Below the pieces are notes generated by a model that saw nothing but the letters and a program-made list of their open reading frames with translations, had not been told where the DNA came from and ran no database searches. 64,000 nucleotides of DNA, taken from positions 62,001 to 126,000 of the forward strand of contig JAKOGI010000084.1 of NCBI GenBank assembly GCA_029747015.1, written 5' to 3'. The translations under genes were made by a program, and so were the position numbers. Source of the stretch: Carnegiea gigantea. Taxonomy: Eukaryota; Streptophyta; Magnoliopsida; Caryophyllales; Cactaceae. Below are positions 23,281 through 34,097 of this stretch, piece after piece. Each line of letters starts with the position of its first letter. Position 1 is the first letter of the stretch.

Positions 23281-24554
23281 GGACAATATTGAGGTTAGAG
23301 AGTTACTCTACCAAGGCGCGTATGGCCAAATATTATGTTACGTACACCCCGGGGATAACGTGAGTTAGTGAGTGACGACCTCACATAGGGCGAGTGTAGA
23401 TCTCCCCTAACCAGCACATTATATGATCTTATGCCTGAATAAAAAGATATTTTCCTGATATATGAGAAAATCGTTTGAATTCTTACCAATGTGCTGTTTC
23501 AGGAACTTTCAAAAAAGCATATGAGCTTTAAAGAAGCTAGGTTGAATTATAAGTGGTTCTTTAAAAGTAAAATGAGTTACTACCTTTTCATAATGCATTG
23601 TTGAAAGCTTTTTCACCCTATCTTTGTCATTTTACTTGGCTCTATACTCGAATGCCTGTCTCTAAGGAAGTTGGTTATTAAAGGCGTAGATACGAGCTTG
23701 CCTAAAAGTAAACATGTGTTGGGGTAACACGAAACGCATGTCATTAATAAAGTCTTCCGATATAAACTTGCTTGGTAAGTTTTCATAGGTGCACCAACCT
23801 ATGGCTATAGTCTATGAGATTAAATCACTCATACAACTCTTATCTTCTCAGCTAGGAATGAAGGAACATTGGTTTGTTAGTTTGGAAAAGTATTTTAAGG
23901 AGTAGAGATAAGAAAGGTATCATTTGGAAGATAGCAAAAGGAAACAAATCTTCTTTTGGTTTGATAATATAATAGCAAGCAAGCTTTAGTAGACATAAAG
24001 GGAATAGATGAAGGAAACATTCCGCAACATGATACAAAAGTCTGGGACATTACTACGCAATAGTCATAATGGAATAATCCATATCTAACGTTAGTTCTCA
24101 ATAATGACCTTATTGTTTAGAAAATTCAGTGCATCTTTATCCTTGATTCATAAGAAAGAAGACTCCTTCTATTAGGGATTGAGTAGCTTAGGTAATTTCT
24201 CTACAAAATCAGCCACCTGGACGGCCCATGCTGTCCAATCCCATGAAACATCCAAAAGGTCTTTCAATGGGATTTGGAAATTTGATACCATACATGAACT
24301 TAAAGTCTTCATATGGTAACTCCTCCGTAAAACTCTTACGCTAAGGTGTATCCTATTGACAAGGGGACTCGATGTTGATCCAGTTTATCCTATATGCCTT
24401 TGTGCTATTACATATTCATTTACTATTCGAAAATTTCTTAGATGGCTAACAAGGTTTGGGAAGCTGCCAGCAAATATCATTGGCTTCCACTTAGTTTTTC
24501 TCTTGTTGGATGTCATGACTTATCACAAAGTTTTGGCAGAGTTCATTCCTCTCA

Positions 24555-25031
24555 AAATTAGTTTTAAAAAGCGTGAGGCGCATTGAGGCGCATAAGGTTC
24601 GAAAGCATGAGGCACGAGGCGTGAGGCGAAGGCGCACGCATCATGGACGCAAGGCGCATGTTTGTGCAAAAGTTTTTTAAAGTATTTCATATTTCACAAA
24701 GTATATTTTGCATAAACAAGTTAGACAAGTGCATTAAAAATGTGATTAGACATTAATATGAGTACTAACACTGCAAATAACCTTAAGATATGTTATCTTA
24801 TCATCGTAATTCCCCAATGCATGTACTTATGGTACAGGTGTAACTCACCTTTTAGCTCCTAAGGGAGGAAAAGAAGAAAAAGGTAAAGGCAAGGCTAAGA
24901 AAAAGAAGAAAAAGGGGGAAGATATCGCCTCACATCCTTAAGGCGCACCTCATCTCTTCCGAGGCGCTAACCTGGTGGCCTCACGCCGAGGCGCGCCTAG
25001 GCGTGCCTCAAGCGGGCTTTTTTAAACTATG
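24555..25031. mobile_element. 477 bp GAGGCGC-rich MITE, hAT-like
   Basis: Both ends carry TTTAAAAA then GC...GAGGC: left 'agttttaaaaagcgtgaggc', right (reverse-complemented) 'agtttaaaaaagcccgcttg'. A CCTCTCA direct repeat flanks it at 24548-24554 and 25032-25038. Arms are built of GAGGCGC/GCGCCTC repeats. It lies between the two halves of the L1 remnant, consistent with insertion. A purine-rich interior stretch (24860-24925) could encode a lysine-rich peptide (KGGKEEKGKGKAKKKKKK) but has no clear frame of its own. Confidence 0.62.
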
Positions 25032-25385
25032 CCTCTCATAACCCAAAGTTAAAACAAAAGCTCTCATTTCTATTGTGGATCATTTGGAAATCCAGCAATG
25101 CAAGGGTCTTCAAAAATGACATTTTTAATCCCCTTGCTTGCCTACGACCAAAACAAGACAAAAAGCTAGCACAGAATGGTGAATCCAAACCTTTATGTTG
25201 GTTGATACTAATTCTAGGAGGCTTCTTCTCTCCCTTCCACTTCAATGCATCTTGTGAGGTGGTACTTTCCCTAGGAGGTTCATTAAAGTCAACTTTGACA
25301 AATCACTCAACTTCTTAGCAGTAGGAGAGTTCATTGTTCGAAATTGGACTAGAAAATTACAGAAGGCATGAGTAGTTACTATGAC

Positions 25386-26314
25386 TCGGGGTGGCAAACA
25401 GGAGAGTCAAGCCCCGGGGAGCCTTCTTGTCCACATCCCTTCCCGCGTCCCCACTTTGGGGGGATGAACTTTGCCTGTCCCCGACCCTCGACAGACCACC
25501 GATCCCCATCGAGTCCTTGATCCCTGGACATAAATGTTAAACTAAGTTCAAAGTAGATCAATTTTAGGCCAAAGCACTTAAGCAAGATCCATAGTCATCA
25601 AAAATTTCATTCATTTCATAGTTTACATGCAACCTATTCCAAAACTAGACAACATATGGTGCATCTACACAGTTCAAGAAAAATAGCCAAAAAAGGAACC
25701 ATGGTCAAGAAGCAGCAGATTTTGTCTTCATTAATTCGTCCTTTGCTAGACGAGCCATAAAGGAGGAGCGGCAAACGGGGTAGTTTTTAGTGACGATAGT
25801 AATTTTGCTACTACTGCTCACATATAAAAGCGGGTGCAGTGACTGAAGAAGAAGAAAGGGTCACTATTTGTAATTTTCAATGATGGAGTGATGGGTGATA
25901 GATTGAACCATGACTTCGAGATTTTTACGTTACCACTCCAGAGGTCCTTAGAAAGAGAAAGGGCTAGATTGAGAGATGGGGCTGCTCTTCTAGGACCTTC
26001 TTAAAGAGAAAAATAGAGGAGGAGAGAGTGAGAAGATGGCTAGGAAGGTGGAAAATTAGGTTAGTATGTTTTTATATTTAGGGTTGAGACGTGTAAAATT
26101 TCGAAGTTTTCATTCCAGTTTGTCTTAGAATGCACATACATTATGTAAAAAAGTGTAAAAAAGGTGAATGATGCAGGAAAATGGTCAAAAATTCCCTCAT
26201 CCCAAGGAAAGGGTTTTATGTCCTTCATCCCGTTTCCCATCCGGGCAGGGATTTTCCCATTTCAAACTGGGGCTCCACTGTGGGCATGAAATCCCTGCCC
26301 CATTGCCATCCTTA
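25386..26314. mobile_element. 929 bp non-autonomous hAT-like element
   Basis: The left end is TCGGGGTGGCAAACAGG and the right end, reverse-complemented, is TAAGGATGGCAATGGGG; both arms are rich in CCCC/GGGG. The flanks ACTATGAC (25378-25385) and ACTACATC (26315-26322) share 5 of 8 bases, possibly a decayed 8 bp target duplication. It separates L1 segments that belong together. No transposase ORF. Confidence 0.55.
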
Positions 26315-26690
26315 ACTACATCAAAACTTTAATATTAACAGCAGAGGTTAGACCACAATGCGATGGTCTAAGTTCAGCAATTGAAGTGAGTTTCGATCAA
26401 TTAATTGTAGAGGGCGATAACAAGATAGTAATACGAGCTTTGGAAGGGAAGGTTCACATCCCTTGGGTGATTCAAAATATTATCAAGGATACTCACACGC
26501 GGAGAGATCAAGGCATTCATATTATTACCAATTATGTGTTCAGATGTTGCTTCCTTTTCATCTGATTTGTGTTTTTCAACAACACTTGGGCCAATTGTAG
26601 CAGAGGATATAGTTGGATGTACTTTTGCGAGAAAAGGAACCTAGCATTATTATTGTTTATCTTTTATCCTTGTTTTTTTTTTAAAAAAAA

Positions 26691-27324
26691 GATTGAACTT
26701 GTCATTTTTTTGGGTTAGAAGATCAACTAATATATCCTACGCACAGCATTACAATGTAATCCTCTTTCGTTAGTATTTAACAAGCTTTTGGCACAAGGCA
26801 TACTCTAGTTTTGGTCAGAACCCCATATTTTCTATCAAAATTTAAAGAAAAATCCTTTACTCTCACTGTGCCATACTCTGCACAGTGGGTTGTCACTTTG
26901 GCTGCCAGAAGTGTACAGACGTTGATGGTCCACCAGTGCCAGTGATCTTGAGTAGTTCAAACAAGGAACAAAGTTACAGCTAGCCTAGCTGAATTAACAT
27001 ACCCAAGCTATAGGGTTGCATTTCTGATTTGCAATTACCTTTAAATTCTCTTCTTTTCAAAGAATTTTTTCTTATAATTGATTTATTTCTTGAATATGTG
27101 TTTTTGTTGCTGGAGAATGTTTGATTTTAATTATTGTCAAAGCCATAGATGTTGTAATAGAGCTACCAACCTTTGATTGAGTGGAATTACTTTCACCCCT
27201 TAGATTTAAATATCTAAGCGTTGCTTGCCTTCCAAGATAGGATTGCATAGATCATCAATTCAACTACCCAATTGATTGTATAATGAATGAATATCTAGGC
27301 TTGTTTAAGTTACTGTGTTTTGTC
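26691..27324. other. Intergenic, nothing recognised
   Basis: AT-rich DNA between the L1 remnant and the MED22-like duplication. No domain, no clear repeat ends. Confidence 0.6.
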
Positions 27325-28615
27325 AATTCTAAACATGGAGAGTGTTATGAGATTGAAGAGGTGATAACTTTGTAGCCTTGTTTGTTATGACTATTGCATT
27401 CTTATTTGAATTATGTAATTTTAATCTAAACATGAAGAATGCTTATATCACTTAAATTGTTTGAAATGTTTAGTATATTAGCATTTCACATGTTTGGTAT
27501 CGCACATCATGTTATGCATCATTTTCAAAAAAGACATCCCACTGACAACATTTATTCTACATATATTAGCTATTCAATAATAATTATCGTGGCTCATCTT
27601 GAACTTTGTAAGTTTCTGGCTGTCCCAGATCCACCCATTAGTTACTTCTATATATGTGTGAAGTGCTTTTGCAACATTTGGTGTATTTTTCCTTTACTAC
27701 CAAAGTACCAAGTTAATCCTGGTCCTCACTCAAAGACAAGCCATTTATATATGTCACTAAAAAACTAAAAATTTGCGTTCATTCTAGGATGCAGGGAGTA
27801 ATAAATGAGCAAATGTAGTAGATTCCTTCATTAGAGAGGTTCCTTTCTTCTCTCTGAAATGACAATATATGGTTGTTGTAAAGTGTGTCTTTATTGCAAG
27901 AGTGCATTCTTTCATTATGGAATGCCTAGAATGAGCAAAGTAGTTGGTGGAGCTAGAAGTGGAAGTGGTTCAACGCCAGCTGCAGCAGCAGCATTTGCTG
28001 AGTAGCAGAAGCGTTTTTGCAAAGAATAGAAATTGATGTTTCCAATCTTGTTGACAACTTTATTGTCCTTGTCAATTTTGTCAGGGTTTGTCTTCATCCT
28101 CTTCGTTGTGCACTTGAACTTGTGAATTTGACTTAATTTTTGAGTCCATGTATGCTTTATCTATTCTCAGTTGATAAGTCCACGAACAAGTCATCTCTAG
28201 TTGTGTGATCGATCATCTTACAAATTAGAAGTGCATCTTGGTTTTATATGTTTATTCAATGCAATAGTTCTAGGTAAGTCTCAAGCATGCGATCTTGTGA
28301 TAATTAGGTGTTTGTCTTCATCCTCTTCGTTGTGCACTTGAACTTGTGAATTTGACTTAATTTTTGAGTCCATGTATGCTTTATCTATTCTCAGTTGATA
28401 AGTCCACGAACAAGTCATCTCTAGTTGTGTGATCGATCATCTTACAAATTAGAAGTGCATCTTGGTTTTATATGTTTATTCAATGCAATAGTTCTAGGTA
28501 AGTCTCAAGCATGCGATCTTGTGATAATTAGGTGGCCATACATGAGATAGTGACCGTTGTTTCTTGCTACTTCTCATGCTTCATAATTTTAATATAAGTT
28601 TTTTATATTCTTGTT
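27325..28615 (+). pseudogene. Partial duplication of MED22: 5' intron, exon 1 and start of intron 1
   Basis: This block aligns with 30941-32065 of the MED22 locus, beginning 'ctaaacatg-agagtgttatgagatt'. It includes the 3' part of the 5' UTR intron, the first coding exon (27931-28085) and about 300 bp of intron 1. The exon starts MSKVVGGARSGSGSTPAAAA but has an in-frame stop at codon 25 and an indel in the following LLQRVETD segment. Exons 2 and 3 and the promoter are absent, so it cannot make a Mediator subunit. Same orientation as the parent gene, about 3.5 kb upstream. Intron as well as exon sequence is kept, so it arose by DNA-level duplication, not retroposition. Confidence 0.88.
28086..28533. 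repeat. 224 bp tandem duplication inside the MED22 pseudogene intron
   Basis: 28086-28309 and 28310-28533 read the same throughout on inspection; both start gtttgtcttcatcctcttcg (from the second base). The left edge coincides with the first base of the intron after the pseudo-exon. The intact MED22 intron 1 has a single copy of the corresponding sequence (31759-31985). Confidence 0.95.
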
Positions 28616-29990
28616 AAGTTAGATTCCCCAAGTGCATGGTGCTAATGTATATAGCAACTGGCAAGTAGGGGTCGATCCCATGAGGAAATTGTTTTCAAAT
28701 ACAAGCTAACTATTATACTCAAGCTAGGCTAGTAGTTCGAATAATTTGACTAAGTACTAGGAATATGATAAGAGAATTAGATAATTGAAACACCCATGTT
28801 GGAATGAACATCACAATTATGTTAGCAAATCAACTACTAACCCACCAAGTTTATTCAAACCAGCATCATGAATAGATAAATTACCAATTAGGCTCATCAC
28901 CACCCTCTTTCAAGGGTCAAAGACTAATCCTAGAGCTACAATCATCTATTTTCATGGGACTAAAAGTCAAAGGATTTTTACAAGATACACAATCTCTAAA
29001 TCCAAGTATCCTAATTATTTTCATATTAAAATGCTAATCATCTACTTAGTCACACTAGGTAAAGGTTTCGTCTTTTAATGTACTCCTGAATTGGAATTAA
29101 AAAAAATAAATCTATGATTAGCAAAGTAAAATTCAATAAATACAAGCAAAGAACAAATGTAATTGGGACTCATTCACAATCAAATAATCATAATTGGTGT
29201 TAATCCCACCCAAGTTGGGAGTTTTAGCTGGTAAACATGATTGAATTCACAATACAAACATCACCGAACAGCATACTAAACACTACTGAAGAATTGAAAT
29301 AATTATAATCAAGAGGGAGAGAGTGGGAAAGCAAACTCTTGAATTGATCAATTAAAGAAATACGATTCTTGAAATCAACAATAAGAAGCCCCCAAAACTC
29401 TAAAGTATCAATGTGCTTAGAACCCAAAATAAAAGCCTGAGAAAAGTTGTAAAAGAGGTGTCTCCCCAAAAATAAAACACTTGGATATTATTTAAAATGA
29501 GCTGCCAACAAAAGACAGGGAGGCATGGCCGTGGCATTGGCCATAGGTACCTGTGTCGGGCAACATATGCGAAAGAGACAAGCACAACCCATGTCCCTTA
29601 CCACAGGTGGTCGTGGGAGCATCTAGAAATGACTGCAAGACGTTTTTCAGGAAGACACAATCGTGGCCCTTGTCATTGGGTCTTTGTTTTGTAGCAATTG
29701 TTGGCTTGGTCTGCACTCGTGTGCTTGACCACGGTTGGCCATGGCAAGCTTTTCCCATCGTCCACAGTTTCTACTTGCCCCTTGACCTCATCTAGACTTC
29801 CCCGCAGTCACATTCCATCTTTTCAGCTTTCCATCACCAAATCTCTTGGGCCCCACAATAAATGCCTGAGAACTAGAAGATTCTTTAGGTGAGACGAACT
29901 TGAGACAGAATGACTGAAATAACTCATTCCTTCTTGGGCATGTTTTACAGTAATAGCAAGGAAATGGAAAATTAATAATAGAATTAATAT
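28616..29990 (-). mobile_element. LTR-like block (solo LTR candidate)
   Basis: The 'gcaactggcaagtaggggtcgatcccatgagg' stretch near 28655-28686 is the LTR-end pattern used by several Ty3/gypsy families in this window (compare 85-130, 9240-9290 and 38625-38680) on the - strand. It is followed by an AT-rich part and a GC-richer part with CCATGG-type repeats (29520-29770). No primer site, pol fragment or matching target duplication was found, so boundaries are rough. The small ORFs between 29224 and 30023 overlap each other in many frames and show no domain. Confidence 0.4.
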
Positions 29991-30104
29991 TGCTTCACCA
30001 TGAGTCCATGACCCAGCGGCCACAATTAGTAAAAATGAGTGGGTGTGCGTGTGTATCCGAGTAAAAAACTAAGACTTCTTAGTACAAACGGCCGAACCAC
30101 TGCA

Positions 30105-30205
30105 CTCTTCACTTTATACTCTCCTGGCTGCTCTGTGCGTTTTTCCATCCCGCCAATCGTCGCAGGCTCTCTGCCGGTGAATTCCGCCGCCTGCCGCCAT
30201 CTCAG
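30105..30205 (+). promoter_or_regulatory. Putative MED22 core promoter and 5' UTR exon
   Basis: A TTTATA box at 30113-30118 precedes a GC-richer, pyrimidine-patched stretch ending CATCTCAG at 30205, followed by GTGCCC, a good splice donor. The matching acceptor is TTTCATTTAG ending at 31559. This gives a 5' UTR intron of about 1.35 kb (30206-31559). A CT-rich (TCTCTG)n run at 30214-30264 lies just inside the intron. Inferred from sequence signals and from the position of the coding exons. Confidence 0.5.
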
Positions 30206-31590
30206 GTGCCCCTTTTCTCTATCTCTCTGTCTCTGTTTCTGTCTCTGTCTCTGTCTCTCTCGTTCTTTCAGTAGTCTCTAATTCTCTATTTTGTTTAGTT
30301 CATTCGAACAAGCCAAGAGCCAAATCCCACCTGCTTTCTGAACCTGGTAGTCCATGGCATCGGCAAATGCATTCTGGGAGCTCCTGAATACTTCATTTTT
30401 GTAAATTTTAAGAAATTTTGGGTTTGTTTAAGCTGAAGAACTGTTGATTATGACGATGTTGTTAATGTCCTGATTAAAAAAAAGTGGGCTGAATTGTAGA
30501 TATTTTTTTCTAGAAATTCGAATCTATGAAGGTTCCTTATCATCTGTATTCGATTTTATCGTGAATTGGATTCTTGCTTTGTTACTTCCATGAAATTGGA
30601 ACAAATAGCGTTTTAATCCGTTTTATACCCTTTTATCACCCGTTTCACTCGTGGGTTGATTGGATGCTGCTAAATGGATGATATATGGATCAGGTGGAGA
30701 TGGTGGATTCTGGCGGAGCTCCATCTGACCTGAATCTGATCCATTGCCAGGCCAAAATGACGCTCCTTAGATTCAAATCTTTGACCATTACTTGTCTTCA
30801 AGTTGCTAAAAGTGTCAGTAGCATTCTCAAGTTTTGCTCGTATTGGTCATTGATTCAATTTCTCAACGGATTGTTTGGTGGATGCATTTATGGACATTTA
30901 TGAGGACTTGTTTTAGTTATTGCCTTTTTTTTCCCCCTCCAATTCTAAACATGAAGAGTGTTATGAGATTAAAGAGCTGGATAATTTTGTTGGCCTTATG
31001 TGTTATAGCTATTGTATTCATATTCTTATTTGAATTGTGTGGTCTTATTTGAAACATGAAGAATATTCATGTGATGTTGCTTTAATTGCTTGAAATTCTA
31101 AGTTTATTAGTATTTTACATCTTTGATATCACACATTATATAGTGCGTGAATGCGGGATGCTTGTGCACCAGGCAGCCCTTTTTTTTATATTAGCTATAA
31201 AATTTTCGTAATCATTGTCGTGGCTAATCTTCAACTGTATATCATGTTGTTATATAAGTTCGTATTTGTCTTGGATCCACAACTGGATACTAATGGATAT
31301 TTGAAATGCCTATGTAACATTTGCTGTATTATTTCTTTATTTCCGAACTAATCTTGGTCCTCACTCAATCACAAGCCATTTGTAGTTTTCAATATCTATC
31401 ATTTTTTCATCAATCACCTGAAAAACTAAAATTGGCATGCATTGTAGCATGTAGGTAGTAAATGAGCAGGTGCTTTTCGTGGCCCATCAAACCAATTTCT
31501 TTCTTCTCTGTGAAATGGGGATATATTGTTGCTCTGAAGTCTGTCTTTGTTTCATTTAGGACTACATTCTGTCACTCTGGAAAGCCTAGA

Positions 31591-34097
31591 ATGAACAAAG
31601 GAGTCGGCGGGGGGATAGGTGGAGCTGGAAGTGGCAGCGGGCCGACGGCAGCTGCAGCTACTGCAGCTGCTCAGAAGCAGAAGGCTCTTTTGCAAAGAGT
31701 AGAAACTGATGTTTCCAGTCTTGTTGACAGCTTCACTGTCCTTGTCAATGTTGCCCGGGTTTGACTTTGCCCTCTTCTATTTGCCCTTAAACTCGCGAAT
31801 TTGTTGAAGTTTTCTGGTCCATGCATGCTCTATCTGTTCTGGGTCAATAAGTTCATCAAAAAGTCATCTCTGGTTGTCTGGAAGATCATATCACAAATCA
31901 CAATTAGATAATTGTTTTATAATGAAATTCAATGCAATAGTTCTTTGTGACTCTCAAGTATGTGATGTGGTAATTGAGCGACCATCTATGTATGAGACAA
32001 TATCTGCTGTTTTATGCAACTTTGGAGATGCTTAAGAATTGTAAAATGAACTTTTACATTCTTGAACTTAAAGTTCCTTTTTGGGGCTTGAGTGTAGATT
32101 AGTTGTTTAGAACGACGGAGTTGATAAAATTACCCACACTGTGTGTTTTGTCCCAAGGTTTTCTGTAATTTTTGAGGGATAAATATCTCCATGTCAGTTT
32201 AAAGCATTCATCATGCATGCAGCACGGAGTCAATGTATCATAGATATGTAGCGCATTAGCGTTTCCTTGAGACTATGCAGCTGAGTGTCTGACCTTTTTC
32301 CCTATTGCGCAGATAAATGACCCACCAGTCAGGAATTCACAAGAAGCCTTCATGATGGAGGTGCGCGCAGCCAGGATGGTGAGGGCCCCAATCCTTTTAC
32401 TTTCATGTTTGTTAAAATGTGCTAGACGATGAGAGCACAGTTTTCTGCCAATTGCCATTATTTGTAGGGGAATGCCAATGACTTTTCCTTGCATTCAAAG
32501 TATGTCAGCAGTTAAGACTTTGAGATGGTAACTAGAAAAGGTGGTCACTGTGAATGACTTCAAATTTACTGGTTTTTCGAATTTCTACCAGTTGTTTCAA
32601 AACAGGGGCAAACTCTATGTCCTTTCTTGCTCTCTAATTTTTGAAGGGAAGGAAATGGAATAAGCTGTTTTTCAGTAGGTCCTTTAAAAAAAAAAAAAAA
32701 AAAAACTTATAACAGAAGACGTAGCTGTAGGCTACTATGTTGTGAAATTGAAAGCATAACATGATGTGAAAATTGCAGAACATAAGGGCAGCACGTAGCA
32801 ATACTTCTTTCTTTTCATGGGCTTGTCCTATTTGGCCTTCTATTTGATATTAAGCATTGACATGCATTGATTCTTTAACTTTTTGCCTTTGGGCATTTGA
32901 GAGATCTTATCAGATATCTATTGGGAATAAAAAATACCAATTGATATAATGGTTCCACGATACTGACCATGTTGTGGATGACGAAAAATGGCTTCTAAAG
33001 CTATCCACTACTTTTTTCTGTTGTAAAGCAATAGCATTCAATGCTTTTCAGAGATAGTTCTACTCACAACTGAAAACCTCCCTCTCCCTGCCGACCCCCC
33101 CCCCCCCGGTGTGTGTGTTACAAAAATAGACCACTTGAACACTGCATCTTTGCAATGCTATCACAAAGGGTCTCGGCTGTGTATTGGAATCCCAAATACC
33201 CCCTGGGCCCAAGAAAGGAAGCAGTGGGCTGGAATTTGGGCGCTGGCCTAGTATGGTCTATGTTAATAGCGGCAAAAAAAGCAAATTTTAGGCTTGCATG
33301 GAAACCGCTGGGGGGTTGGATAGTCTGGTGTGATTATCGGTACACTTTCCTATTTGATTTGACTTCTGGCTGGTAATTGACATCGGCAATCAGGAACATA
33401 TTCAAAATAAAGTTGTAACGATCCCAACCTGGACTTGTTACGGATAGGCATCCGTAGTGGCTGAGTGATATTTTGGTCATTACCACAACTGCGCATCTTT
33501 ATGCCGTGTGTCAGAATCACCTTGGCCTCCAAGTTCATGGAGCTTTGATTCATGGGCATCTCAATTTACTAAGGTCCCATGTTTGTATGCAACACCTTGT
33601 TGGTGTTGCGACTCATAATTTATCTTGCATTGTATTCTGACAGACAAAAGGTATGTTCCTCAGCCTCATTTCTTATCCCAACTTTCCCTCTTCAATTGTG
33701 CTCTCACAGGTCTCGTGTAAACAGTAAAATATATGACGCACTTGGTAAAGAGGAAGCCAACTGAATCTCCTCTCATTTTTGTACGTCTTACTTTCACAGT
33801 TATTCCAATTCATGTCACATATTTACCTTTGATTCCTTTTGTCATATGATGTAATAGGTTCAAGCAGCTGACTCGTTGCTAAAGTTGGTTTCTGAGTTGA
33901 AGCAAACAGCAATCTTTTCCGGATTTGCATCACTAAACGACCATGTGGAGCAACGAACAGCAGAGTTCAACAAGCTGTCAGCTCAGACGGAGAACACATT
34001 GGCGCAAATAGGAGAACAGGCAGCTGCCAGTCTCAAAGGCCTTGAATCTCATTTCTATTCATCTGCAGAGAAGGCCATTCAACCTCTATTGCCTTGA
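31591..34097 (+). CDS. MED22: Mediator of RNA polymerase II transcription subunit 22 (three exons)
   Basis: Coding exons: 31591-31758, 32313-32378 and 33858-34097, joined through GT-AG introns of 554 and 1479 bp. Both junctions fall between codons, giving 157 residues, close to the plant MED22 length of about 150. MED22 is a small head-module subunit of the nuclear Mediator complex, which links transcription factors to RNA polymerase II. Exon 1 encodes a Gly/Ala-rich N-terminus ([18 protein letters not shown]) then [20 protein letters not shown]. Exon 2 encodes [20 protein letters not shown]. Exon 3 encodes the helical part with [20 protein letters not shown] and [16 protein letters not shown]. 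The ATG follows the 5' UTR acceptor at 31559 by 31 bp. Intron 2 holds poly(A) (32686-32705) and poly(C) (33095-33107) runs. No defect is visible. ORFs inside the introns (32273-32494 and 33113-33376) are not genes. Confidence 0.93.

Larger units (their letters stand above)
20880..23830 (+). mobile_element. Probable long chromovirus-type LTR region
   Basis: It starts TGTAATATTCG directly after element B-like sequence and has an AT-rich front (20880-21260), a GC-rich leader with a TATAAAT box at 21637-21643, and a GAGGTGGGTC motif near 21822. A long tail includes 86 bp tandem repeats (23045-23280) and a 'gtgagttagtgagtgacgacctcac' stretch near 23360. This is the layout of large Tekay-like LTRs. 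I could not locate the right end or a target duplication; the L1 remnant follows by about 23870. ORFs at 21254-21652 and 21689-21934 lie in the leader and show no domain. Confidence 0.45.
23870..26690 (+). pseudogene. L1-type LINE remnant (zinc-binding and RNase H part), split by two insertions
   Basis: Legible fragments in order: KGIIWKIAKGNKSSFWFDNI (about 23914-23973), the zf-RVT region with KRSFNGIWKFDTIHELKVFIW (about 24257-24318) and RGLDVDPVYPICLCAI, then a LLWIIWKSSNARVFKNDIFN segment (about 25067-25128). The RNase H (RVT_3) part follows at about 26343-26500 (AEVRPQCDGLSSAIEVSFDQ, then LIVEGDNKIVIRALEGK) with the C-terminal SDLCFSTTLGPIVAEDIVGC. These are the hallmarks of the 3' half of plant L1 ORF2. 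An A-rich stretch near 26675-26690 may be the tail. Many stops, and the interruptions at 24555-25031 and 25386-26314, make it inactive. The RT core is not found. Confidence 0.8.

Noticed and set aside
23031..23286. Repetitive ORF (97 codons, -) as a repeat protein
   Set aside because: It is a translation of the 86 bp tandem repeat; frames shift between units (86 is not a multiple of three) and there is no conserved start.
29224..30023. Cluster of overlapping 60-90 codon ORFs on both strands
   Set aside because: They overlap in up to four frames, show no domain, and lie in LTR-like sequence with CCATGG-type repeats.
30685..31351. ORFs in the MED22 leader intron, including a possible extra exon at 30690-30740
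   Set aside because: No conserved protein motif; part of this stretch is duplicated upstream with no frame conservation.
33113..33376. 87-codon ORF inside MED22 intron 2
   Set aside because: It is intronic, has no domain, and starts next to a poly(C)/(GT) tract.
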